The position numbers and the translations under genes are program-made. Positions 17,632 through 26,618 of a stretch of DNA of 64,000 nucleotides are shown here, piece after piece. The DNA lies in contig CANNBP010000003.1 of the NCBI GenBank assembly GCA_947502885.1, positions 248,001 to 312,000 on the forward strand, read 5' to 3'. How positions within the stretch are numbered: the stretch's first letter is position 1; every line of letters begins with the position of its first letter. Source of the stretch: an uncultured Aquimarina sp. (GTDB lineage: Bacteria > Bacteroidota > Bacteroidia > Flavobacteriales > Flavobacteriaceae). The notes below the pieces were generated by a model that searched no databases, was not told where the DNA came from, and worked only from the letters and a program-made list of their open reading frames with translations.

Positions 17632-18615
17632 ATGCGGGAAGCAGCTTTTGTGAAGCAAAATAAGGAAAAATGGATTGCATATGAAAAAGCGATTGGTGAA
17701 AATTTAAATATTAGTCCTGATCGCCTTGCTGATTATTATATCAAACTGACTAATGATTTAGCATATGCACAGACCTATTACCCAGAAAGTAAAACATTAT
17801 TATATCTAAATTCTTTGGCTTCTCAAGCGCATCAAAAAATTTATGGGAACAAAAGAGAAAGTAAAAACCGAATAGTATCTTTCTGGAAAACAGAATTTCC
17901 ATTATTTTTTTATCAATATCAACGAACTTTGTTATACACCTTTATAATATTTGGCATGGCTTGTTGTATTGGTATCATATCTGCCTTAAATGACGCTTCA
18001 TTTTTACGCCTAATATTAGGTGATAGTTATGTAAATGAAACTTTAAACAATATTAACAAAGGAGATCCAACAGCAATATACAAAAGTGGTAGTATGGTTG
18101 GTTCTTTTCTAGGCATAACTATTAATAACATTCGCGTAGCTTTTGTAGCTTATGCATTTGGTGTAATAACATCTATTGGTACAGCGTATGTGCTATTTTC
18201 GAATGGAATAATGCTTGGAGCTTTTATGACTTTTTTCTACACCAAAGGATTATTATTTGAGGCATCAAAAACTGTATGGCTTCATGGTACAATCGAAATT
18301 TCTGTAATAGTAATAGCTGGTTGTGCAGGACTTGTAATGGGAAATAGCATTTTGTTCCCTAAAACATTTTCTAGACGAGCTTCATTTATGAAAGGAGCAA
18401 AGAGTGGTCTCAAAATTGTTGTTAGCACAATACCATTTTTCATTATTGCCGGATTCATCGAGGGATTTATTACCAGGTATTCTAATATGCCTGTCTGGTT
18501 GGCCGGAATCCTTATTTTTAGTTCATTAGCTTTAATCGTATTTTACTATATCATATATCCTATAATCTTACATAAATTAAATGAAAGACAAATACATAGA
18601 ACTCAGACAACGTAG
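17632..18615 (+). CDS. Stage II sporulation protein M-like membrane protein
   Basis: 327-aa multi-spanning protein of the SpoIIM (DUF95) family. A soluble N-terminal helical part (residues 1-95) is followed by several membrane helices, with LGITINNIRVAFVAYAFG and WLHGTIEISVIVIAGCAGL being the family signature. In non-sporulating bacteria such proteins occur in the MoxR/DUF58 cluster and probably support an envelope complex. Its last 35 nt overlap the next gene in another frame, a sign of coupling. Confidence 0.87.
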   Translation: MREAAFVKQNKEKWIAYEKAIGENLNISPDRLADYYIKLTNDLAYAQTYYPESKTLLYLNSLASQAHQKIYGNKRESKNRIVSFWKTEFPLFFYQYQRTLLYTFIIFGMACCIGIISALNDASFLRLILGDSYVNETLNNINKGDPTAIYKSGSMVGSFLGITINNIRVAFVAYAFGVITSIGTAYVLFSNGIMLGAFMTFFYTKGLLFEASKTVWLHGTIEISVIVIAGCAGLVMGNSILFPKTFSRRASFMKGAKSGLKIVVSTIPFFIIAGFIEGFITRYSNMPVWLAGILIFSSLALIVFYYIIYPIILHKLNERQIHRTQTT

Positions 18616-19504
18616 AGATGTTGGTGATATTATTACAGTTTACTTTGACTTTTTTAAGCAAAACTTAAAAAGCTTCACTAATATTTTTATCAATTATAAT
18701 GGGATATTTATTTTACTCCTTTTGGGTGCTAGTTATCTAATGGTAACTGGAGGTATCGGTATGTATAATGCCGAAAAAGGTTTTGGTAACGCCACAGAAC
18801 AAGAAGCAACAATATACTTAGCAATAGGATTTCTTATATTTTTTATTGTTTTTATATGCATAGCAGCTCTTAATTATAGTTTGGCTTCTTCATATATAAT
18901 TAGATATGAACAAGGAAAAAAAATAGTTACTGATAAAAAAGAAGTCTGGCAAATGGTAAAAGACAATGCTAGCAATATTATAGTATTTATCATATTACTG
19001 GTGTTTATATATTTTGCTTTTATGATTGTTTCGTTTGTTTTTATTTTAATCCCGATTCTAGGAACAATTGCTCAATATATAATTCAGTTTTTTGTGACCT
19101 CTTGGTTAGGTATATCTTTTATGGTCATGCTAAATGAAAATAAAAGCCCAACTGATGCTTTTGGAGAAGGTTGGAATTTGGCAAAAAACAGCTTTTGGAA
19201 ATGCGTTGGAGTTAATTTTATTTTAGGATTACTTATCGGATTGCTTTTGGTTCTGCTTTTGGTTATACCAGGAGTTATTGTAGGAGTATATTCTTTTCAT
19301 GCTCTTGACACAGGAGTAAATTTTGGAGAATCTGTTGTTGCCAAAATAATATTCACGTTAACAGCTTGTATTTTCTTAATTGTTATGGCATATTCGCAAT
19401 CTCTATCTCAATTTATCAACGGAATTTTATATTTTTCATTACATGAACAGAAATATAATGTCAACACTAGAGAAAAAATAGACCAAATCGGATTAGGTGA
19501 GTAA
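18581..19504 (+). CDS. Multi-spanning membrane protein of the MoxR cluster
   Basis: 307 aa with about six hydrophobic segments and no catalytic motif. The start MKDKYIELRQRRDVGDIITV and the central block SWLGISFMVMLNENKSPTDAFGEGW resemble the glycerophosphodiester phosphodiesterase membrane-domain type found beside SpoIIM and DUF4129 genes. It overlaps the SpoIIM-like gene by 35 nt and the DUF4129 gene by 8 nt, so it is within a tight operon. Its function is not established. Confidence 0.8.
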   Translation: MKDKYIELRQRRDVGDIITVYFDFFKQNLKSFTNIFINYNGIFILLLLGASYLMVTGGIGMYNAEKGFGNATEQEATIYLAIGFLIFFIVFICIAALNYSLASSYIIRYEQGKKIVTDKKEVWQMVKDNASNIIVFIILLVFIYFAFMIVSFVFILIPILGTIAQYIIQFFVTSWLGISFMVMLNENKSPTDAFGEGWNLAKNSFWKCVGVNFILGLLIGLLLVLLLVIPGVIVGVYSFHALDTGVNFGESVVAKIIFTLTACIFLIVMAYSQSLSQFINGILYFSLHEQKYNVNTREKIDQIGLGE

Positions 19505-20231
19505 ACAATTAAAACACATATTAATTACATTAATTATACTTTGGTTTTGGTATCCTCTAAGTGCTCAAGAAGAAATTCATGAAATTACCATTGACAGCAG
19601 TACTATTAAAGTAGAACATTTTAATGATGATCTCTCTAAACGTTACATTGGTGATGAATTTGTATATGATAAAGCCGAAGGTGAAGCAGAAAATTTCTTA
19701 AAAAGAGGTCTAAATTGGTTTTTTAAAGGGTTGGAAAGTATCTTTGGAATTGAAATCAATCCTAACATTGCAAAAATATTAGAGAACATCATATATGTTA
19801 TATTAATAGGAATAGCCGTTTATCTTTTAATTAGGCTGTTAGCTGGTAAAGATGCCGTATCATTGTTTAGGAAAAAAAATACAGTTGTAGCTCCAATTAA
19901 TATTTCTGAAGAACATATTGAAAATATTGATTTAGACGAATTGATTAGAAATGCACTTGCCCAAAAAGACTTTCGGCAAACTATACGATATATGTACCTC
20001 AAGGCATTACAAGAATTAACCGTTAAGAACATTATCGAGTACCATTTTGAAAAAACCAATACCGACTATTATCAAGAAATTGTAGACACCTCGATTAAAC
20101 AATATTACAATCAAATATCATATTTATATGATAATATTTGGTACGGAGAATTTGATTTGGATGAAAACGGATATCAAAAAGCAAAAATACCATTTGATCA
20201 ATTACAAGATAAACTAAACACCATTGGATAA
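19497..20231 (+). CDS. DUF4129 domain membrane protein
   Basis: 244 aa: signal peptide ending SAQ, an extracytoplasmic part, one membrane helix (IIYVILIGIAVYLLIRLLA), then a cytoplasmic DUF4129 region (LAQKDFRQTIRYMYLKALQEL ... YLYDNIWYGEFDLDENGYQ). It starts with GTG, which overlaps the end of the previous gene, and its stop overlaps the next gene. DUF4129 proteins occur with MoxR and DUF58 proteins and, in some species, with transglutaminases. Confidence 0.85.
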   Translation: MSKQLKHILITLIILWFWYPLSAQEEIHEITIDSSTIKVEHFNDDLSKRYIGDEFVYDKAEGEAENFLKRGLNWFFKGLESIFGIEINPNIAKILENIIYVILIGIAVYLLIRLLAGKDAVSLFRKKNTVVAPINISEEHIENIDLDELIRNALAQKDFRQTIRYMYLKALQELTVKNIIEYHFEKTNTDYYQEIVDTSIKQYYNQISYLYDNIWYGEFDLDENGYQKAKIPFDQLQDKLNTIG

Positions 20232-21405
20232 GAGATCAAGAAACATATTAATTATTTTTGCAGTTGCATTACTTACTATTATTATAATAGAAATTGCGAG
20301 ACCAAAACCTATTAACTGGAAAACCAGTTATACAGCTGCAGACAAAATCCCATTCGGAAGTTACATTCTTTATGAAGAATTAAAACAATTACCCAACAAA
20401 CAAATAGCACCCGTATCTAAAAATCCTTATGATTTTTTAAATGACTCGGTATATGCAACGAACTCGGCATATGTATTTATCAATTCTAATTTAGAATTTG
20501 ACAAACGTTCTTATGAAAAATTAACAAAATATATTAGTGCTGGAAATTCTGTTTTTATGGCGGCTAATTATTTTGGTGGTGCAATTAAAGACTCTCTTAA
20601 TATCCAAACCGAAATAGACTATCAATTTACAGAAGAGAACATAACACCTACCTTCTTCTCTCCTTCGTTGCAAAAAGATTCTTTACCAAAATTTAAAAAA
20701 AGAATCTATAAATCAGTATTTAAAAGTTTTGACACCATCAATACAAAAGCACTTGGCTACTACAAAAATGACAGCCCAGAAATTAATCAACTTAATTTCA
20801 TTAGTATAGCGATAGGAAAAGGCACTTTATATCTTCATACATTACCCGAAGCTTTTTCTAATTACTATCTTTTAAAAGACACTTATAACTACGGTTCAAC
20901 AAGTCTTTCATTTCTAAACAAAAACACGTATTACTGGGATGAATATTTAAAAGATGGGCGAAAAATAGTTGATTCACCTATGAGATTTGTTTTGAATCAA
21001 GTTTCTTTAAAATGGGCATACTATATACTTATTCTAGGATTATTACTCTTTGTTATTAGTAAAGGTAAAAGAGAGCAACGTATAATTCCGATCATTAAAC
21101 CTTTAGAAAATACTTCTATATTATTTACCAAGACTGTAGGTAATTTATATTTTCAACATAAGGATTATAGTAATATTATCTCTAAAAAAATTAAATACTT
21201 TTTAGAACGCACACGAAGTCTTTACTATTTAGACACAAATCAACTGGATCGTGCGTTTATTGATAAATTGGCTGTTAAAAGCAATCGTTCTCTAGAAGAA
21301 ACTACAGAATTGATAACCTATATCAATACCCTTAAAAGTAAAAGCATGCATACCGAGTCTGATTTAATAGAACTCAATAAAAAAATAGAAAAATTTATAC
21401 GATAA
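20224..21405 (+). CDS. DUF4350 domain protein
   Basis: 393 aa, with an N-terminal membrane helix (ILIIFAVALLTIIIIEIA), an extracytoplasmic domain of the DUF4350 type (IPFGSYILYEELKQL, then GNSVFMAANYFGG, a glutamine-amidotransferase-like fold), a second helix (WAYYILILGLLLFVISKG), and a helical cytosolic tail. It probably starts at TTG, overlapping the stop of the DUF4129 gene by 8 nt. DUF4350 is the regular neighbour of MoxR in Bacteroidota. Confidence 0.85.
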   Translation: MDKRSRNILIIFAVALLTIIIIEIARPKPINWKTSYTAADKIPFGSYILYEELKQLPNKQIAPVSKNPYDFLNDSVYATNSAYVFINSNLEFDKRSYEKLTKYISAGNSVFMAANYFGGAIKDSLNIQTEIDYQFTEENITPTFFSPSLQKDSLPKFKKRIYKSVFKSFDTINTKALGYYKNDSPEINQLNFISIAIGKGTLYLHTLPEAFSNYYLLKDTYNYGSTSLSFLNKNTYYWDEYLKDGRKIVDSPMRFVLNQVSLKWAYYILILGLLLFVISKGKREQRIIPIIKPLENTSILFTKTVGNLYFQHKDYSNIISKKIKYFLERTRSLYYLDTNQLDRAFIDKLAVKSNRSLEETTELITYINTLKSKSMHTESDLIELNKKIEKFIR

Positions 21406-21411
21406 ATAAAT

Positions 21412-22404
21412 ATGGAAGAGCATAATGATAACCCATTAGATTTTAACAGCAGGGTAGATTTACAACAACTACAACAAGCCGTTCAACAAATCAAGGATGA
21501 GCTTGCCAAAGTTATCATTGGTCAGCATGATATGATCGAACTGCTAATTATATCGATACTTGCAAATGGACACTCTTTAATCGAAGGAGTACCAGGAGTA
21601 GCCAAAACAGTTACGGCAAAATTATTGGCAAAAACAATGAGTGTAGATTTTAGTAGAATACAATTCACTCCTGATCTTATGCCTAGTGATATATTAGGTA
21701 CGTCTATTTTTAATGTTAAAACATCTGAATTTGAATTTAAAAAAGGACCTGTATTTTCAAACATTCTTCTTATTGATGAAATTAATCGTGCCCCTGCAAA
21801 AACTCAAGCAGCATTGTTCGAGGTGATGGCAGAAAGACAAATTACAATTGATGGTGTACAAAATACAATGGAGGCACCTTTTCTTGTATTCGCTACACAA
21901 AACCCGATAGAACAAGAAGGTACATATGCACTTCCAGAAGCGCAATTAGATCGGTTTTTATTTAAAATTAATGTAGGATACCCTTCTACTGAAGAAGAAG
22001 TTAAGATTCTTGAAGTACACCACAACAGAAAAAACATTCAGGCAACTGAGGTAATTGAACCCATCCTTAATGCACAACAGATCAAGGAGTATCAAGAAAC
22101 AATAACTAATATTATAATTGAAAATAATCTACTTAAATATATTGCATCTATTGTAAACAATACCAGAAATAATGGCAACCTCTACTTAGGCGCATCTCCT
22201 AGAGCATCTATTGCAATTATGAATGCATCTAAAGCATTGGCAGCTATACGAGGACGTGACTTTGTAACGCCCGATGACATTAAAAAGGTAGCTGCACCAG
22301 TATTAAGTCACAGAGTTATTTTAACTCCAGAGCGTGAGATGGAAGGTATAACTACAGAAAAAGTAGTATCACAAATAATAGAAACCATAGAAATCCCTAG
22401 ATAG
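21412..22404 (+). CDS. MoxR family AAA+ ATPase
   Basis: Cytosolic AAA+ chaperone-like ATPase (330 aa). Walker A is EGVPGVAKT, Walker B LLIDEINRAPAKTQAALFEVM, and sensor regions ATQNPIEQEGTYALPEAQLDRF and GASPRASIAIM are complete. MoxR proteins remodel or load partner proteins, typically via neighbouring DUF58 and VWA proteins. It lies 6 bp after the DUF4350 gene and its stop TAG overlaps the GTG start of the DUF58 gene by 1 nt. Confidence 0.95.
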   Translation: MEEHNDNPLDFNSRVDLQQLQQAVQQIKDELAKVIIGQHDMIELLIISILANGHSLIEGVPGVAKTVTAKLLAKTMSVDFSRIQFTPDLMPSDILGTSIFNVKTSEFEFKKGPVFSNILLIDEINRAPAKTQAALFEVMAERQITIDGVQNTMEAPFLVFATQNPIEQEGTYALPEAQLDRFLFKINVGYPSTEEEVKILEVHHNRKNIQATEVIEPILNAQQIKEYQETITNIIIENNLLKYIASIVNNTRNNGNLYLGASPRASIAIMNASKALAAIRGRDFVTPDDIKKVAAPVLSHRVILTPEREMEGITTEKVVSQIIETIEIPR

Positions 22405-23738
22405 TGAAAGCTTTTTTTAAAAGTCTATATATCAACACACTATTTTTTATACTGCTTTTTTCAATTGCTGTATTATTTATCGCGTCCTATTTTTTTGAAG
22501 ATATATTGGGTGCTACCAAACTATTACTTGGTTTTCTTTTAGTGTTTTTATTTTTTGACATCTATTTATTATATAGTAATAAATTAGGTGTTCAAGGAGC
22601 AAGAAAACTACCCGAAAAATTATCTAATGGAGATGAAAATAAAATTGAAATCCATGCAATTAATAGATATCGTTTCACAGTAAAAATAAAAGTGATAGAT
22701 GAACTACCTATTCAATTTCAAAATAGAGATTTCAATATTCAATCTACCTTAAAATCAAGTCAAGAAAAAAAAATAAACTATACTGTTAGACCAACCGAAC
22801 GAGGAGAATATTATTTTGGAAACCTAAACATTTTTACTTCTTCTCCAATTGGATTAATTGCAAGACGAAGACAATTCTCTGGTGAAGCAATGGCACCTAA
22901 CTACCCTTCTTTTTTACAATTAAAAAAGTATGATTTGATTGCTTTCTCCAATAAATTAAAACTTTACGGACTTAAAAAAATTAGAAAAATAGGGCAGACA
23001 TTAGAATTTGAGCATATAAAAGAATATGTAATTGGTGATGATATTAGAGATATTAATTGGAAAGCTACTGCAAAAAGAAATCAATTAATGATTAATCAAT
23101 ATCAGGATGAAAAATCACAGCCGATTTATTCTGTAATCGATACAGGTAGGGTAATGAAAATGCCTTTTAATGAATTAAGTTTACTTGATTATGCCATTAA
23201 TGCTACATTAGTTATATCAAATATTGCGCTAAAAAAACAAGATAAAGCGGGGATGTTTACTTTTTCTCGTAAAGTAGAAAACATGATAGTTGCACAACGT
23301 CGTAAAAGTCAAATGAATCGTGTTCTAGAAACCTTATATAATATTAATACTGATTTTGTAGAATCTGATTTCTCTAGGTTATATATTGATATTAAACGTA
23401 CTATTAAGCAACGTAGTTTATTTTTGCTTTACACTAATTTTGAAACTCTTGATGGACTACATCGCCAACTTTCTTATTTACAAGCTATCTCTAAAACTCA
23501 TTTGTTGGTTGTCATTTTCTTCGAGAACACAGAGTTAACTTCATTTTTAGATGAAGAAGCTACATCTACTCAAGAAATTTTTGAAAAAACCATAGCCGAA
23601 AAGTTTATATACGAAAAGAAAATGATTGTAAACGAACTAAATAAACATGGAATTCAAACTATACTTACTACTCCCGAAAACTTAACAATTAGTACCATTA
23701 ATAAATATTTAGAAATAAAAGCCAGAGGGCTCCTATAG
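22404..23738 (+). CDS. DUF58 domain protein
   Basis: 444 aa. Two N-terminal membrane helices (residues about 10-50), an Ig-like extension, and the DUF58 signature FEHIKEYVIGDDIRDINWKATAKRNQLMINQYQDE, followed by a VWA-like fold (SVIDTGRVMKM). This is the regular partner of MoxR. It starts at GTG, overlapping the moxR-type stop. The gene ends 21 bp from the convergent methyltransferase, with no clear hairpin between them. Confidence 0.92.
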   Translation: MKAFFKSLYINTLFFILLFSIAVLFIASYFFEDILGATKLLLGFLLVFLFFDIYLLYSNKLGVQGARKLPEKLSNGDENKIEIHAINRYRFTVKIKVIDELPIQFQNRDFNIQSTLKSSQEKKINYTVRPTERGEYYFGNLNIFTSSPIGLIARRRQFSGEAMAPNYPSFLQLKKYDLIAFSNKLKLYGLKKIRKIGQTLEFEHIKEYVIGDDIRDINWKATAKRNQLMINQYQDEKSQPIYSVIDTGRVMKMPFNELSLLDYAINATLVISNIALKKQDKAGMFTFSRKVENMIVAQRRKSQMNRVLETLYNINTDFVESDFSRLYIDIKRTIKQRSLFLLYTNFETLDGLHRQLSYLQAISKTHLLVVIFFENTELTSFLDEEATSTQEIFEKTIAEKFIYEKKMIVNELNKHGIQTILTTPENLTISTINKYLEIKARGLL

Positions 23739-23759
23739 TTTATTTGTATACCGTTCAAA

Positions 23760-25049
23760 CTAGTCTAAGCGAATCGCAATAAAACCGATTTCATTACGAT
23801 AGGCATTATATCCTGATTCTACTAGCTCTAATGCAGCTGCTTGTGTATAACCTTCTTTATCTAATTGATCATATACCTCTACTTTTCTTGCTTCTTTTTC
23901 TTGAGGCGTAAGATTTGAATCAGAACATACCAAATAACCATCTTCATCTCTAATATACATCTCTTTCTCTCTTAACAATTCATCAAATCTTTTGTCAAAT
24001 TTTTGTACAAATCTCTTTTTCAATCTTAAGACCCCAACTAATTCTATAAGTGTATTTGTTTCATAATCATCATCATGAAAAGCTGCCCAAGTCACTCCTC
24101 CCAATGGTCGTATATTATCAACACTGAAAGCAAACTCTATGGCAACCATACTTCCTTTTTTCTTTTGATAAACAGTATGTCTACACCTTGTAGAATGATC
24201 TCCATTTACACCACAAATGAAAAGGCCATTTTCCTTAAGCACATTAGACAACCAACGTAATGAATTTTCTCGAAAAGTTGTATCAAAATAAAACAGAACA
24301 TTAAAACACCGTGCAACACTCACATCCTCTATTTCAAAATCCCCAATACTACCTTTATGAAAAGAAAGATTAGTATTTTCATATCTTGCAATAGGGTCGA
24401 CTACTAATGTTCCTATTTCATCCTTAATTAGAACACACCCCGAATTGCTTTCTGATGGTAACATTTTAAAAAGCTTATTAAAAAGAGTTATAAAATATTT
24501 CTTGGTTTCTTGTGGAGTATCCCATATATCTAAAGATTTTCCTGGGCTACCTTGAAAATATAGTATCTTTTTCTGTTCATCAAAGGTTGCATAATTACCT
24601 TGGATATCTTTTACAAGATATGTTGGTAAACTTGGGTCAATCCCGATAACTTTCCATTTTAATTGAGACGACGTTTCGATTGTTGTATGAGGAGGGAAAC
24701 CACAACCTATATCTAAAAAAATTCCGTCCTCTTGAGTCTTAACCAACGGTGTTTTTAAAACATATTCATCGAGTTTTTTATGTCGATACTCCAAGGTAAA
24801 CGGAAGTATAAAACCGCTCCAAACATCTTCTACTAACTTAGAAATTAGATTTAATTGCTGAGCTTGTTCATCTGTAAAATCAGTTCCAGATATCCCTGCT
24901 CTCTTCATATATCTAAACATTCTCTCTAGAAAAAAAAGGACCTCTTTACTTTTTTTTTCCAACTCTAAATCTTTTAAATGTTGCATTACTTTCTCAGAAA
25001 GATCTCCATCAAAATAGATATCATTCCATTTCATTACGTTTGTTTCCAT
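23760..25049 (-). CDS. SAM-dependent methyltransferase of the P450 cluster
   Basis: Class I methyltransferase-like protein of about 430 aa. Motif I is FLDIGCGFPPH (about residues 114-124 counted from the GTG), with the acidic motif II GIDPS about 20 residues later. A helical N-terminal part of about 100 residues precedes the fold, and a C-terminal extension of about 80 residues follows (DGYLVCSDSNLTPQEKEARK). No close named family is recognised. It is the last gene of the four-gene minus-strand operon, only a few nt after the P450 stop; both GTG at 25058 and ATG at 25049 could start it. Inferred role: O-, N- or C-methylation of a product made by the upstream oxidases. Confidence 0.75.
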   Translation of the reverse strand: METNVMKWNDIYFDGDLSEKVMQHLKDLELEKKSKEVLFFLERMFRYMKRAGISGTDFTDEQAQQLNLISKLVEDVWSGFILPFTLEYRHKKLDEYVLKTPLVKTQEDGIFLDIGCGFPPHTTIETSSQLKWKVIGIDPSLPTYLVKDIQGNYATFDEQKKILYFQGSPGKSLDIWDTPQETKKYFITLFNKLFKMLPSESNSGCVLIKDEIGTLVVDPIARYENTNLSFHKGSIGDFEIEDVSVARCFNVLFYFDTTFRENSLRWLSNVLKENGLFICGVNGDHSTRCRHTVYQKKKGSMVAIEFAFSVDNIRPLGGVTWAAFHDDDYETNTLIELVGVLRLKKRFVQKFDKRFDELLREKEMYIRDEDGYLVCSDSNLTPQEKEARKVEVYDQLDKEGYTQAAALELVESGYNAYRNEIGFIAIRLD

Positions 25050-25060
25050 AATATCCACTT

Positions 25061-26479
25061 TTATGATTGCTCGCTTACATTAAATAATTCTTTAGACACG
25101 ATTGTCTTTGAAACATCTTTACTATGAGGATTTTTATAATAGTTCGTTGTTAGTTTTAAATCACGAGCATGCATGATCATAATAAAACCATACACTAGTT
25201 GTACTAAACTTGTGTAGACTTTTTCCCATTGATCACGTACTTTTAAAAAAGCCAATAAAATTGCCTTTTTTCTTCTAGATAAGGTGTAATTTCTAGACAC
25301 TAAAATGCATGCACCCTTGTTGGGTAAAGATCTTGTATGTTCTACAGAAGAGAATAATTTAAATTGTTTTGTTCCAAAAGTTATCATTTTTTTCATCATA
25401 ATCAACGACATATGACTTGCTGGACAAGGCCTGTTTGCTCCAATACCAAAAGGCAAATAATTCGACTCTCCTTTTGAGATGGTATCCCATCGTTCTGGAA
25501 TAAATTTAGAAGGATTAGTGTACCCAATTTTATGAAAATCTGGGTAATTAAAACACAGAACGGCTCCTTTTGCAATGCTCTTATTATTCTCCAATTCTAT
25601 AGAATCTGTGGTAACCCGGTGGGCTATGCCAAACAAAGGGTACAATCGCAATGTTTCAGAAATAACATTATCCAAAAAACGTCTATCTTCTAAGTTTTCA
25701 GATAACTTTGTTTGTACATCATTATGTCTTGCTAAAACAAGAAAAGTATGTGTTAAGGCATCAGACATTTGTACAATTGCTGTAGTAAAGAAAACACCTT
25801 GTATGTATAATGCTTTGTCTTCTAATGTATAGTTTTCAGGAAAATCATAAGGAAACAAACCTAACTTTAACTTACTTACCAATAACTCTGTCAATTGGTT
25901 TCGTTTAGGCATATCTCTAAGTACACAACATTTTAATGCGCCTACTACATTACTTGAATGTTTAATGATTACTTTTTGGTCTTGCTTAGAACAAACTTCT
26001 TTGAAAACTAATTCGTAAAAAAAATCTACACATATTGGCATGATAAAATCTCTTAATCGAACTAATTTCCATTTACCCTTTATATTATCTAAAAATATAG
26101 GTGTAGCACATTTATGTAACAATTCTTCTATTTCTTTATTTGAAACAGAAAGTACCTTTTTAGTAACAGCTGCAATTTGATCGTAGTTATCCCATTTTTC
26201 GATATGTTCCTGATGCATTTCGGCCCCAGGTGAAAGCCAATACCAAAAAAGATTGGACAAATTCGCGCCTTTACTTCTACCTGCAGCAGATTTATGAGCA
26301 TAAACTCGCTTAAACTCTGAGGCATCTATTTCTTTTCCAGGAATTTGAATTCCTTCATCCCCATTCACCTTTGTAAATATGAATGTACGTAGCCTTATCA
26401 CCATAGATGGTAACCAATAAGGTAAACTAAACAAAAAGGAAACAACTATTCCTAATATAAGCATTGTATTTCCTGCCAT
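25061..26479 (-). CDS. Cytochrome P450, atypical
   Basis: 472-aa P450 with an N-terminal membrane anchor (residues 4-25), unusual for a bacterial P450. Conserved parts: ExxR as ETLR (275-278), PERW (328-331), and the heme loop LPFGIGANRPCPASH with the axial Cys352. Two departures stand out. The heme loop has one extra residue between Phe and Cys and Ala instead of Gly after C-P. The I-helix segment FFTTAIVQMSDALTHTF lacks the usual (A/G)Gx(D/E)T. Several P450s lacking that pair do non-monooxygenase chemistry (isomerisation, dehydration, peroxide use). No ferredoxin gene is nearby. It is 139 bp after the alpha-hydroxy-acid oxidase gene and directly before the methyltransferase gene. Confidence 0.87.
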   Translation of the reverse strand: MAGNTMLILGIVVSFLFSLPYWLPSMVIRLRTFIFTKVNGDEGIQIPGKEIDASEFKRVYAHKSAAGRSKGANLSNLFWYWLSPGAEMHQEHIEKWDNYDQIAAVTKKVLSVSNKEIEELLHKCATPIFLDNIKGKWKLVRLRDFIMPICVDFFYELVFKEVCSKQDQKVIIKHSSNVVGALKCCVLRDMPKRNQLTELLVSKLKLGLFPYDFPENYTLEDKALYIQGVFFTTAIVQMSDALTHTFLVLARHNDVQTKLSENLEDRRFLDNVISETLRLYPLFGIAHRVTTDSIELENNKSIAKGAVLCFNYPDFHKIGYTNPSKFIPERWDTISKGESNYLPFGIGANRPCPASHMSLIMMKKMITFGTKQFKLFSSVEHTRSLPNKGACILVSRNYTLSRRKKAILLAFLKVRDQWEKVYTSLVQLVYGFIMIMHARDLKLTTNYYKNPHSKDVSKTIVSKELFNVSEQS

Positions 26480-26618
26480 GGCTGAAATAATTTATTTTTA
26501 TTTTAAAATTAAAATAGGTGTGTTATACTTGACCCAATTATATCATGAAGTAGATATAAGAATCTTCAACATATTATAATCGGTTTCATCATTTTTGACT
26601 TATACTTAAGTCTTAAAA

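Noticed and set aside
17632..18615. Sporulation function for the SpoIIM-like protein
   Set aside because: The family is common in non-sporulating Bacteroidota next to MoxR and DUF58 genes; nothing else suggests sporulation.
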